The translations under genes were made by a program, and so were the position numbers. Source: Gammaproteobacteria bacterium (GTDB lineage: Bacteria > Pseudomonadota > Gammaproteobacteria > Beggiatoales > Beggiatoaceae). Taken from it: 64,000 nucleotides of DNA. The stretch is from positions 1 to 64,000 of the forward strand of contig QNES01000001.1 of NCBI GenBank assembly GCA_003645255.1. The letters run 5' to 3'. The notes under the pieces were generated by a model, which had not been told where the DNA came from, ran no database searches, and worked only from the letters and a program-made list of their open reading frames with translations. Shown here piece after piece: positions 26,335 to 35,026 of the stretch (positions are counted from its first letter, which is position 1; each line of letters opens with the position of its first letter).

Positions 26335-26808
26335 ATGTCAAGTCATTTAGCAGAAGTTGCCCGTGCGAAAAAACAGCTGTGGATCAATTTTCAGAAAGAA
26401 ACCCATTGTCATCGGGAAAATTGGAAAAAAGAGGTTCATGAACTTTACCGTCAAATCAAACAATGGCTCTTGCCTTTAGAGTCCGATGGCTTATTGCGTT
26501 ATCAAGAAGATAGTCTTCCCATGAACGGTGTTTCTCCGACCGGTGGTCCGGAAGAACAGAACAATTTGACGATTGAATTTTTTAACGGAGCAACGATTAA
26601 ATTGGAATCGGTGGATTTAGAGGTTGTTGGCGCTTATGGAAGAATTGATATGCTGCTAGGATTGCGTCGAATCATGATCCTACTCATGGAAAAAGAGGGT
26701 GAATGGATCTTGACGGAACGGTATGGTTTAGAAAAAAGCCCAACCTACGAGTTTAATCAAGAGACTTTTGAGCAAATCGTCACGGAATTTGTTGAGAGTT
26801 TTTTATGA
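26335..26808 (+). CDS. Unknown protein, first gene of a candidate toxin-antitoxin pair
   Basis: A 157-residue soluble protein with AGGAT about 8 bases before ATG. The N-terminal third is helical and charged (ARAKKQLWINFQKETHCHRENWKKEVHELY type). The centre and C-terminal part look like beta strands with 'TIEFFNGATIKLESVD' and 'EWILTERYG', ending in a helix. I recall similar cyanobacterial proteins without assigned function. Its stop overlaps the start of the next gene by four bases, and that product has a HEPN-type motif. The first-gene position suits an antitoxin. This assignment is inferred only from arrangement. Confidence 0.6.
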   Translation: MSSHLAEVARAKKQLWINFQKETHCHRENWKKEVHELYRQIKQWLLPLESDGLLRYQEDSLPMNGVSPTGGPEEQNNLTIEFFNGATIKLESVDLEVVGAYGRIDMLLGLRRIMILLMEKEGEWILTERYGLEKSPTYEFNQETFEQIVTEFVESFL

Positions 26809-27362
26809 CATTTTTATCTTGTGATTCGATTATCCAGCATTTTCTATTTTTGCAGCAAATCATTAAGGAATTAGATAATGATTACTTTGAGTTTTTGACT
26901 GAACCGCAAATTCTCCAAGAAAAAAGGTTGATAATAGATGATTTAGAATTGGATACGGTGTTTAAACTGTTGACAAAGTTAGAGGCAGAAATTAAACAAG
27001 ACTATAACTACACCATCAGTCAGAAAAAGAAAGATGATTTATCCAAAAACTATTTATCATTGTGCAAACGTTTTAGGGAACGCATAAAAGAATACAACAA
27101 ACCACTTGAGAAAGTTTGTCGCAAAGTGCCTTTAGATGATATTTTGGATGAAGTCAAGTCCTTTTTTCAGGATAATCACCCAAGCTTTTCTAAAAAGGTG
27201 TCTATCTTAAAGGGTTATTTTAAGTTCAGACATTGGTATGCACATGGCAGATATTTTCAAAAAACGCCACCCATACCGGCTCTTCAACACATACAAATTA
27301 TTTGCAACGAATTTAATAGCAACGTCTTTTTGAGACAAAAGCAAATCCACCAGGTCAATTGA
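26805..27362 (+). CDS. HEPN-like protein with R-x4-H motif, candidate RNase toxin
   Basis: A 185-residue, mostly helical protein. The segment 'KFRHWYAHGRYF' near residues 138-150 contains R-H-W-Y-A-H, an R-x4-H motif in the position expected for HEPN-domain RNases, close to the C-terminus after a long helix. Similar 'RYRHWLAHGRYW' sequences occur in uncharacterised cyanobacterial proteins that I recall but cannot name. HEPN proteins cleave RNA in toxin-antitoxin and anti-phage systems. The four-base overlap with the upstream gene means coupled translation, as usual for such pairs. An alternative is a non-toxic HEPN accessory protein. Confidence 0.6.
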   Translation: MTFLSCDSIIQHFLFLQQIIKELDNDYFEFLTEPQILQEKRLIIDDLELDTVFKLLTKLEAEIKQDYNYTISQKKKDDLSKNYLSLCKRFRERIKEYNKPLEKVCRKVPLDDILDEVKSFFQDNHPSFSKKVSILKGYFKFRHWYAHGRYFQKTPPIPALQHIQIICNEFNSNVFLRQKQIHQVN

Positions 27363-27513
27363 GAAAATTGGCTTGAGCGAACTTTAGCTTTTAGCCCCCA
27401 ATTGATTATGAGGCATTTACTGAATTTGCAATCGTATAATGAGGGCAAATACTGAGGGCAAAATTGGAATTAATAATTACAATGTTGATATTCAATTAGA
27501 CCTGTCACATTTT

Positions 27514-27783
27514 TTAAAGGGCAAAATTAATAGAATTGAAGTGCCTAGACAAAATACCAAAAAAAGACAAGAAAAACAATTTAATTTGATTAAAAACTTT
27601 TCCTTTGAATGTGCCCACCTTTTGACTCTGGGCAAAAAGTTGACGTTCTACTCGTGAAAGTAGCTCAGCGCAATCGTCCAACGCTTCCAAAACCGTATCT
27701 GGCTGGTTCTTCAGACGAGTTTGATAAGTGCTAATTGGTACTTCGCTCGTACTTTGTTTAGATTTTCTCGCTTTTTGGCTCAT
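27514..27783 (-). pseudogene. Remnant of an IS605/IS1341-type TnpB gene (N-terminal part only)
   Basis: The minus-strand frame gives 'ISTYQTRLKNQP', 'LDDCAELLSRVERQLFAQ' and 'SFFGILSRHFNSINFAL', which match the N-terminal region of one TnpB lineage (TYQTRL ... VERxLF ... ITxRxFNSI). The next expected LKG and the RuvC nuclease parts are missing: the frame shifts at CCCTTTAAAAAATG and the following sequence is not TnpB-like. It is therefore a decayed transposon gene with 89 codons left. It marks the boundary between the HEPN pair and the DUF6079 locus. Confidence 0.65.
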
Positions 27784-27837
27784 GGTTTTGATCTATTGAT
27801 AATTGGTGCTTATTTTTTATAAATTATAAATTGATAA

Positions 27838-27936
27838 TCATGTCAACTAAATATTTGTCGAATTACCAAAATCACACAAAATATATATATTTATAATAAG
27901 TAGATAATACTGATATGTCAACTAAATATTTTTGTG
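27838..27936. repeat. Direct repeat of ATGTCAACTAAATATTT, 75 bases apart
   Basis: ATGTCAACTAAATATTTGT at 27840-27858 and ATGTCAACTAAATATTTTTGT near 27914-27934, both upstream of the decayed TnpB start. They may be remains of a transposon end or of its target region. Confidence 0.6.
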
Positions 27937-28025
27937 GACTCTTATGGATACGTATCAAATAATATCACATAGTATAAGATAGTAATAGATTTCTCAACAC
28001 TGTTATTAACCCTAGATACTTGTCT

Positions 28026-28253
28026 ATGGATTTATCATTTGGAAGATCATCCCATTTACCAAAAGATGTTTTTGCCCTCAATTCTGAAGAATTTATGGTG
28101 GTTTGGCAAGCAGAAACGCAGGAATGGGTTCCCATTGCTGAACAAACCGTCGCCGTTATCAAGCATTTACCGGATAACGTTGCCAAGGAAGTATTAGATT
28201 TTGCTTGTTTTTTGTCTTTAAAGCATCATTTGCGCCCTCAAATAGCTGGATAG
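28026..28253 (+). CDS. Small DUF2281-like antitoxin-type protein
   Basis: A 75-residue reading frame. The end 'VIKHLPDNVAKEVLDFACFLSLKH' resembles DUF2281 antitoxins, which share an 'LP...EVLDFxxFL' helix. The first half (FMVVWQAETQEWVPIAE) is not familiar. There is no clear ribosome site before ATG 28026, and the opposite strand is also open, so it may be a remnant. It lies just before a hairpin and the DUF6079 gene. Confidence 0.4.
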   Translation: MDLSFGRSSHLPKDVFALNSEEFMVVWQAETQEWVPIAEQTVAVIKHLPDNVAKEVLDFACFLSLKHHLRPQIAG

Positions 28254-28300
28254 ATCATTTTTTTGCAAAAAATAGGATTTCTGATCTACGAATAACTGAT

Positions 28301-28344
28301 TTTCACGCAAACGTTTTTGCAGCCGCAAAAACGTTTGCGTGAAA
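28301..28344. repeat. Perfect 44-nt palindrome before the DUF6079 gene
   Basis: Arms of 20 bases (TTTCACGCAAACGTTTTTGC and its exact reverse complement) around the loop AGCC. It sits between two pieces of TAACTGA-type sequence and ends 12 bases before ATG 28357. Its inner part AACGTTTTTGC resembles AAAGTTTTTCC of the palindrome at 60330, with matching changes in both arms. It could sequester the start region in mRNA. Confidence 0.95.
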
Positions 28345-28356
28345 CTGATAACTGAA

Positions 28357-31300
28357 ATGCACTATTCCGAATTAATCCAATTTGAATCTTTAGAATCTGT
28401 CATAGAAATTAAGGATGCTGATGTAATCGCCAGGGCAAAACAATTAGTATCAAGCTATGTGATTTCTAACGAAATGGCAGAGCGATTAATTAATTTAGCC
28501 CTTGTTCAGTTGCAGTTTAATAATCTCAGTGATAATAAAGGTTTACTTATTGTCGGTAACTATGGCACCGGTAAATCCCATCTGATGGCTGTTATTTCTG
28601 GTATCGCTGAATATGCCGAATTAGTTGATGACTTGAAGCATCCTAAAGTTGCAAAAGCGGCACAAAATATTGCCGGGCAATTTCAAGTATTACGCACCGA
28701 AATAGGGGCAACCACTCAATCGTTACGCGATATTCTAACTAAAGAATTAGAAACTTATTTAGAAAAAATTGGGGTGCATTTTAAATTCCCTAGCATCGGC
28801 AGCGTGACAAATAATAAGGGGGCTTTTGAAGACATGATGGCGGCTTTTGAAGCGCGTTATCCAGGAAAAGGCTTACTCATTGTTGTCGATGAACTGCTTG
28901 ATTATCTCAGGGCGCGTACTGATCAAGCTTTAATACTGGATTTGAATTTTTTACGTGAAATAGGCGAAGTTTGCAAAAATTTACGCTTTCGTTTTATCGC
29001 CGGGCTACAAGAAACTATTTTTAATAATCAACGATTTGAATTTGTAGCCAATATTTTGCGGCGCGTTAAGGATCGTTTTGAACAAATACTCATTACTCGC
29101 AAAGATATTAAATTTGTCGTCGCAGAACGCTTACTGAAAAAAACGCCTTCTCAAAAATCAAGCATTGAAAATTATTTAAGTCGCTTTGCGCCCAATTATG
29201 GCAATATGATAGAACGCATGGCAGAATTTGTTTCCCTGTTTCCAGTGCATCCCGATTATATTGAGACTTTTGAACGTATCACCATTATTGAAAAACGCGA
29301 AATCTTAAAAACGCTGGCGCGAGAGATACAATTGAAAATGGCTTTATCGCTTCCAGACACCTATCCGGGTTTACTGGCTTACGATAGTTATTGGCAAACC
29401 TTGCGAGAAAATCCCTCTTTTCGTGCCATTCCTGAAGTGCGTGAAGTGATTGAATGTAGTCAGGTGTTAGAAAGTCGGATTCAACAAGCTTTGACGCGCC
29501 CCGCTTATAAACCAATGGCATTGCGAATTATTCGAGGCTTATCAGTTCATCGTTTAAGTACCCATGATATTGATGCGCCTGTGGGAGTCACCGCACAAGA
29601 ACTACGAGATAGTTTATGTTTATCTCAAGCAGACATTGAAACATTGGATGGCAACCCCGCGGAAAATTTACTCTCCTTAGTTGAAACGGTATTACGAGAA
29701 ATACTGAAAACCGTTAATCGTCAATTTATTTCGCATAATGCCGAAAATGGACAGTATTATATTGATTTTAAAAAGAATTATGATTTTGATGCCCTGATTG
29801 AAAAGCGGGCAGAAAGCTTAGACATTCATCAATTAGATCGCGACTACTATGCTGCCCTCAAACAAGTTATGGAAGTCTCTGATATACCATCTGGAAAAAG
29901 CCAAAGTTTTAGCTGGATGTATGAATTAGAATGGCGTTCCCATAAAGTAACGCGCCAAGGCTATTTAGTATTTGGACTACCCGATAAGACAACCAGTGCC
30001 TTTTCCACCGCCGACGAAGGTTTTCTACTCTATTTCCTACCCCCTTATCAGTGTTCAGTGATCAGTCATCAATTACCCGTTATCAGTTCTAAAAAAGAAG
30101 TCTTTTTTCGGCTCACTAAAACAGATGAAATCTTCAATCGAATTCTTCGTCTCTACAGTGCAGCAATAGACTTAGTTTCTAGTTCATCGGGGCAACCAAA
30201 ATCCGTCTATGAAGCAAAATCACAAATTTATTTGCGCGAACTATTGCAATGGTTACAAGAACATAAACCCACTGCTTTTGAAGTCACCTATCAAGGGCGA
30301 ACACAATTATTATTAGACTGGTTGGCAGAAGTGAAAAAAAACGATTTTCGCGTCACTCAAGATCCCGCCCTTTTCAATCCGCATCCTTTACTATTAGCAA
30401 ATTTCCGTGATTTAATTGATTTAGTCGCTGATGTTTGTTTGGAGCAATATTTCTCAGAATTGGCACCAGAATATCCTATTTTTTCCATTCTAATTAGCTA
30501 TGAAAATCTAGCACAAACTGCCCAGGAAGCCTTACGAGGTATAGCGAACCAAAAACGTAGTCAACAAGCGCAAGAAATCTTAGCCGCTTTAAACTTATTA
30601 GAAGGAGAACAACTTGCGCCTTCTCGTTCCAAATATGCTCAAGCAATCCGCAAACAATTATATAAAAAACCAACTGGGCAGGTGCTGAATCAAACAGAAT
30701 TATTCTCAGAAGGTTACTTTGCCCCCACCACTTACCATTTAGAACCAGAATTAGTCATGATATTAATTGCCGCTCTGGTTTCTACCGGCGAGCTAGTATT
30801 AGTCACATCAGGGCAATCTTATGATGCAACTCAGCTTACACCTCTTGCTGCCACACCTATCAAGGATTTACTGACATTTAAATACTTAGAGCGCCCCAAA
30901 GCATTTAATTTACCTGCATTAAAAGCACTCTTTGAATTATTAGCCTTACCCAATCATTTAGAAATCGCATTAACGAAAAAAGAACCCGCCGCAGTACAAC
31001 AATTACAACATAAAGTGAATGAAACGCTTAACATTCTGGTACGAGCGCAACCAAGTATCAGCCGCGGATTCATCTTTTGGGGAAAACCGGTACTCAGTCA
31101 TATTGAAATAAAGTACTATCGGGATAGCTTGGCACAAACTAAAACCTTTTTAGAATCACTCCAATCCTACTCTACCCCATTGAAATTTAAGAACTTTCGC
31201 TACACAGCCGGCGAAATTACCGCACAATGGAGTGGTCTCAAAATATTACAAAATGTCACTTATCTACAAACCGTCTTAACCGACTTAAGCCAACCTGTCG

Positions 31301-32106
31301 CTTACTTAACAGCCGCAGAAGCCAGCTTACCACCTCAACAAAATTGGCATAAAGACTTGCAGCAAATGCGCGAAACCTTATTATCCCAATTAAGCGATGT
31401 ACGGCAACGCAATAACCCCGGCTTTAGTTACCACGCTCAACAACAATTGAAAACTTTACAAACTACCTATATTAAAACCTACCTCTATTTACACCAACAA
31501 GCGCGTTTAGGCGTGCAAGATGATCCGCTTAAACAACAATTATTACACGATAACCGCCTGTTAAACTTAAAAAAATTAACCCAAATCGCCCTGCTCCCTC
31601 GTCAACAATTAACCCATTTTGAAAATCGCCTCACTCAGTTACGCACCTGTCATGCCCTCACTGAAAATGATCTAACAACACAAATAATTTGCCCCCACTG
31701 TGGCTATATACCCATCAAAGAACAAATAATCGCACACTCAACACTTACCCAACTCAGCCGATCCTTAGAACACCTTTATCAGCAATGGACACAAACCCTA
31801 TTAACCGAACTAGAGAATGCTGCCCCACAGCGAGAATTACTCGCCGCCGCCACCCGCATCCAATTAGAAACTTTTGTCACACACCGCACTTTACCCGATA
31901 ATATCACCCACACCTTTATTAAAGCAGTACAAGAAGGCTTATCAGGGTTAACTAAAGTCACTGTCAAACTAGAAAAATTACAAAAAGCATTGCAAGCAGA
32001 CGGCTCACCCATGACAATAAAAGAAATGCAAAAACGCTTTAATGATTATCTCTTAAAATTAGCAAAAGGGCAGGAAATGAACAAAGTACGAATTGTGTTA
32101 GAATAA
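28357..32106 (+). CDS. DUF6079 family ATPase (PglY/BrxC-like), probable phage-defence protein
   Basis: A protein of about 1249 residues. I use ATG 28357; the GTG 18 bases earlier lies in repeat sequence. Residues about 67-74 are Walker A GNYGTGKS and about 174-184 are Walker B LLIVVDELLDY, followed by a sensor-like 'FRFIAGLQETIF'. The C-terminal third is helical with a CPHCG knuckle. The whole resembles DUF6079 proteins, which are related to PglY/BrxC ATPases of BREX systems and often annotated as phage resistance proteins. Other BREX genes (pglX, pglZ) are not present, so a different or reduced system is possible. Residues near 564-577 (YQCSVISHQLPVIS) are encoded by a heptamer array invading the gene. 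Confidence 0.75.
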   Translation: MHYSELIQFESLESVIEIKDADVIARAKQLVSSYVISNEMAERLINLALVQLQFNNLSDNKGLLIVGNYGTGKSHLMAVISGIAEYAELVDDLKHPKVAKAAQNIAGQFQVLRTEIGATTQSLRDILTKELETYLEKIGVHFKFPSIGSVTNNKGAFEDMMAAFEARYPGKGLLIVVDELLDYLRARTDQALILDLNFLREIGEVCKNLRFRFIAGLQETIFNNQRFEFVANILRRVKDRFEQILITRKDIKFVVAERLLKKTPSQKSSIENYLSRFAPNYGNMIERMAEFVSLFPVHPDYIETFERITIIEKREILKTLAREIQLKMALSLPDTYPGLLAYDSYWQTLRENPSFRAIPEVREVIECSQVLESRIQQALTRPAYKPMALRIIRGLSVHRLSTHDIDAPVGVTAQELRDSLCLSQADIETLDGNPAENLLSLVETVLREILKTVNRQFISHNAENGQYYIDFKKNYDFDALIEKRAESLDIHQLDRDYYAALKQVMEVSDIPSGKSQSFSWMYELEWRSHKVTRQGYLVFGLPDKTTSAFSTADEGFLLYFLPPYQCSVISHQLPVISSKKEVFFRLTKTDEIFNRILRLYSAAIDLVSSSSGQPKSVYEAKSQIYLRELLQWLQEHKPTAFEVTYQGRTQLLLDWLAEVKKNDFRVTQDPALFNPHPLLLANFRDLIDLVADVCLEQYFSELAPEYPIFSILISYENLAQTAQEALRGIANQKRSQQAQEILAALNLLEGEQLAPSRSKYAQAIRKQLYKKPTGQVLNQTELFSEGYFAPTTYHLEPELVMILIAALVSTGELVLVTSGQSYDATQLTPLAATPIKDLLTFKYLERPKAFNLPALKALFELLALPNHLEIALTKKEPAAVQQLQHKVNETLNILVRAQPSISRGFIFWGKPVLSHIEIKYYRDSLAQTKTFLESLQSYSTPLKFKNFRYTAGEITAQWSGLKILQNVTYLQTVLTDLSQPVAYLTAAEASLPPQQNWHKDLQQMRETLLSQLSDVRQRNNPGFSYHAQQQLKTLQTTYIKTYLYLHQQARLGVQDDPLKQQLLHDNRLLNLKKLTQIALLPRQQLTHFENRLTQLRTCHALTENDLTTQIICPHCGYIPIKEQIIAHSTLTQLSRSLEHLYQQWTQTLLTELENAAPQRELLAAATRIQLETFVTHRTLPDNITHTFIKAVQEGLSGLTKVTVKLEKLQKALQADGSPMTIKEMQKRFNDYLLKLAKGQEMNKVRIVLE
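30045..30086 (-). repeat. TAACTGA-type heptamer array inside the DUF6079 coding sequence
   Basis: Six 7-base units in register: TTATCAG, TGTTCAG, TGATCAG, TCATCAA, TTACCCG, TTATCAG, which are rotated reverse complements of TAACTGA variants. The 42 bases equal 14 codons, so the frame is kept. It codes for a Ser/Val/Ile/Gln-rich peptide unlike its surroundings. Confidence 0.7.
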
Positions 32107-32154
32107 AAACCGTCGTCCTTTTCCCTGTTTAAAATGAATTTTTAACGAAAAAAT

Positions 32155-33753
32155 ATGAAAACAACCCATTATGATGAAATTCCTTATACAAAACACATTT
32201 ATAAACAGACTCAACCTGACTATTTGGCAACACTTGCCACATTATTTGGTATGTCGCCGCCGCCCGTTGAAACTTGTCGGGTATTGGAATTAGGGTGCGC
32301 GAGCGGTATTAATACGCTTGCAATGGCGCAAGCTATCCCAAATGGGGAATTTATCGGTATCGATAATTCGCTACTACAAATCAAGGAGGGGCAAAATAAT
32401 ATCCGTTTACTGGGATTGCAAAATATCCGTCTTGAAAAAATGGATATTTTGGATATTTCTACTCACCTCGGTTTGTTTGATTATATTGTGGCACATGGCG
32501 TTTACTCTTGGGTGCCACCTGTGGTACGCGATAAAATTCTACAAGTTTGTCGCCATTATTTACAGCCTAATGGTGTCGCTTATGTGAGCTATAATATTTA
32601 TCCAGGTTGGCATAGTGATCATACGCTACGGGAAATGCTTTTATATCACACACGAAATGTGAGTGATTCCAAAGAAAAACTGGCGCAGGCTAAAATATTG
32701 CTCAAATTTTTCCTTGATGCCATCAAAGATAAATTTGATGCTTATAGTTTGTCGCTGAAAAAGGAATTACAACATATTGCTCAGTTAAATGAAAATTATC
32801 TTTTCCATGAATATTTGGAAGAGCATAACGAAACCATTTATTTCCATGAATTTATGGCGAGGGCAAATCAAGAGGGCTTACAATATGTGACGGATGTGAG
32901 AAATCCTTTCGTCTCCACGGAACACTTTTTTTCGCAACAAACGAAAGATTTGGCACCGAGCTTGGTTGAAAAAGAACAGTATATGGATTTTTTGCGCAAT
33001 AATGCTTTTCGGGAGACGTTATTATGCCATCAATCTATTTCCCTCAACTATAACTTAGTTCCTGATAAGATTAGCGATTTTTATATTGCCGCTCCCCTTA
33101 AAACAGCCGTTTCCCAGACTCCTTGGGATTCAGAAAAGTTGAAAATGGGGAAATTAGAAAAATTTGAAAATCTGGCTGGACAAGCAGTACTTTCTGTTGG
33201 TTCACCCCTTCTCAAAGCCGTGTGTTTATGTTTAGGCGAAGTTTGGCCTCAAAGTTTGTCTTTTGAGCGTTTGATGCAGCGCGTTTATAAATTGCTCACG
33301 TTGACAGATAGAGCAGCTTATCAAAATATTCTCTCACCAGAAAATATTAATGAAGTCAAAACGCTACTGTTAGAGTTTTACCTGAAAAAAATTGTTGAAT
33401 TATCTCTTTACCCACCGCAATTGACATTAAATATCAGTACGCGTCCGATAGCGAGTCCAATAGCACGTTTGCAAAGCGAGCAAGGTAAATCGGTGACTAA
33501 TTTACGGTGCGAAGTGTTTACGTTGAATTTTTCGACTCGTCTCATTTTGAGACACTTAGATGGAAAACATGAAGAGGCGGATCTGATTAAGATTCTGCAA
33601 AAAAGTATTGAAAATGGGGATGTCCTTTTGTATAAAGGTGAAGAGAAGCAAATGCCGATAGATATCAATGCAGAAGAATTACATCAGTATATTGCTGATC
33701 AGGTTGAAGATATCTTGCAAAGTCTTGCTAAGAAGGCTTTTTTGGTTTCGTAA
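32155..33753 (+). CDS. SAM-dependent methyltransferase with methyltransferase regulatory domain
   Basis: A 532-residue protein. The N-terminal class I methyltransferase has motif I 'VLELGCASGIN' (about residues 43-53), 'FIGIDNS' (motif II) and 'FDYIVAHGVYSWVP' (motif IV region). Residues about 215-300 match the methyltransferase regulatory domain (PF10119 type), and the C-terminal 200 residues are helical with a winged-helix feel. Such proteins occur in cyanobacteria and proteobacteria; substrates are unknown and they are not DNA methylases. It lies 48 bases after the DUF6079 gene on the same strand, so co-expression is likely. Confidence 0.8.
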   Translation: MKTTHYDEIPYTKHIYKQTQPDYLATLATLFGMSPPPVETCRVLELGCASGINTLAMAQAIPNGEFIGIDNSLLQIKEGQNNIRLLGLQNIRLEKMDILDISTHLGLFDYIVAHGVYSWVPPVVRDKILQVCRHYLQPNGVAYVSYNIYPGWHSDHTLREMLLYHTRNVSDSKEKLAQAKILLKFFLDAIKDKFDAYSLSLKKELQHIAQLNENYLFHEYLEEHNETIYFHEFMARANQEGLQYVTDVRNPFVSTEHFFSQQTKDLAPSLVEKEQYMDFLRNNAFRETLLCHQSISLNYNLVPDKISDFYIAAPLKTAVSQTPWDSEKLKMGKLEKFENLAGQAVLSVGSPLLKAVCLCLGEVWPQSLSFERLMQRVYKLLTLTDRAAYQNILSPENINEVKTLLLEFYLKKIVELSLYPPQLTLNISTRPIASPIARLQSEQGKSVTNLRCEVFTLNFSTRLILRHLDGKHEEADLIKILQKSIENGDVLLYKGEEKQMPIDINAEELHQYIADQVEDILQSLAKKAFLVS

Positions 33754-33754
33754 G

Positions 33755-33800
33755 CTATGCACACATTATGAACCTTATAATTTATTCTAAGGCTCATAAA
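33755..33800. repeat. Dispersed repeat, family 5
   Basis: GCTATGCACACATTATGAACC then TTATAATTTATTCTAAGGC, similar to 26094-26147. It follows the methyltransferase stop directly. The two copies bracket the accessory genes at 26.3-33.8 kb in the same orientation. Confidence 0.6.
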
Positions 33801-33805
33801 TATTA

Positions 33806-35026
33806 TCAATTATCAGTTGTCAAAACGACTGGAAAATCAATTTTAAATAGAACACCTTTACCAATGGCACTTTTGCAATTGATTGTACCATGCAATTGGC
33901 TGGTAACAAGATTATAGCAAATATACATTCCTAACCCACTACCACCGTGAGCCCGGTGGGTGGTAAAAAATGGCTCAAATATTTTTTCCAGATTTTCAGG
34001 TGCAATGCCTATGCCGTTGCCAGAATACTCTAAATGTAAAAACTCTTTGTTAAGTTGGGCTTTAATTTTAATAATCCCTGCATTTTTGCCTTCATTAAAA
34101 CCGTGTATGAGGCTATTCATCAGCAAGTTAGTCAGGATCTGTTCTAAGGCACCTGGCAAACTTATTACCTTCAAGTCTTGTGGACAATCCACCAAAATTT
34201 CAATGTTGGTCTTTTTGAAGCGATTATGTAACGTGTTAATCGTGTCGTTAATCACTTCTTTAACATAAAATGACAACACATTATCAGAGGTTTGGTCCAC
34301 GGCAGTACGCTTGAAACTGCTGACTAAGTTAGCGGCTCGTTCTAAATTGGATAACGTTAAATTGAAGCCTTTATCAATAACATCCAACGCCGACAACAAT
34401 TCATCCACATCGACTTCTTCTTGTTCCATTATGTTATTAATTTTTTTTGCTTCACTTTGTAAAGTGGATGCACTGCCAATGGCGACACCAAGCGGTGTAT
34501 TCAGTTCATGGGCAAAGCCTGCAACCAATCGCCCAAGCGAAGCCATTTTTTCACTTTGTATCAATTCTTGGCGGGTTTGTGTTAATTCTTCCACTTTGGC
34601 ATTCAAGTGAATTGTTAAATCTCGAATGCGTAAATGTGTGGTGACACGCGCCAATACCTCTTCGTGCTGGATGGGTTTGGTGATGTAATCTACTCCACCG
34701 ACGGCAAAGCCTTTAACCTTATCTTCAGTACTGCTTAAAGCCGTCATAAAAATAACAGGAATGTCTTTCGTCTTTTCATCTGCTTTTAAGCGGCGACAAG
34801 TTTCAAAGCCATCTATACCAGGTGGCATCATCACATCCAATAAGATAAGTGCCGGTTGGATACGCTGCGCCCGTTGCAATGTTAAATCACCATTAGTTGC
34901 CACTCGCGTTGTAAAGCCACAACCCTCTAAATAGTCTACAAGTACGCTTAAATTAGAAGGATTGTCATCAACAATTAAAATGAGATAGTCTCCAAAAGTA
35001 GCCATATTTTCTGATGCGATATTCAC
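33806..35026 (-). CDS. Response regulator-histidine kinase fusion (REC-HK)
   Basis: A 406-residue cytoplasmic protein, last gene of a three-gene signalling operon. Residues about 15-130 are a receiver domain with '[17 protein letters not shown]' and phospho-Asp in ILLDVMMP. A coiled coil leads to a HisKA-like segment with His in '[11 protein letters not shown]' and a HATPase domain with N box '[12 protein letters not shown]' and G2 box GGSGLGMYI. The G1 box reads YSGNGIGI, where the usual Asp is Gly (codon GGC, one base from GAC). That Asp contacts the adenine base, so ATP binding may be weak. It overlaps the preceding gene by four bases. Confidence 0.9.
   Translation of the reverse strand: MNIASENMATFGDYLILIVDDNPSNLSVLVDYLEGCGFTTRVATNGDLTLQRAQRIQPALILLDVMMPPGIDGFETCRRLKADEKTKDIPVIFMTALSSTEDKVKGFAVGGVDYITKPIQHEEVLARVTTHLRIRDLTIHLNAKVEELTQTRQELIQSEKMASLGRLVAGFAHELNTPLGVAIGSASTLQSEAKKINNIMEQEEVDVDELLSALDVIDKGFNLTLSNLERAANLVSSFKRTAVDQTSDNVLSFYVKEVINDTINTLHNRFKKTNIEILVDCPQDLKVISLPGALEQILTNLLMNSLIHGFNEGKNAGIIKIKAQLNKEFLHLEYSGNGIGIAPENLEKIFEPFFTTHRAHGGSGLGMYICYNLVTSQLHGTINCKSAIGKGVLFKIDFPVVLTTDN

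Noticed and set aside
27439-27657. A 72-codon plus-strand frame
   Set aside because: It lies opposite the recognisable TnpB remnant and shows no domain of its own.
28357-32106. A complete BREX system
   Set aside because: Only the DUF6079/PglY-like ATPase is present; PglX, PglZ and other required genes are not seen, and the adjacent methyltransferase is not a DNA methylase.
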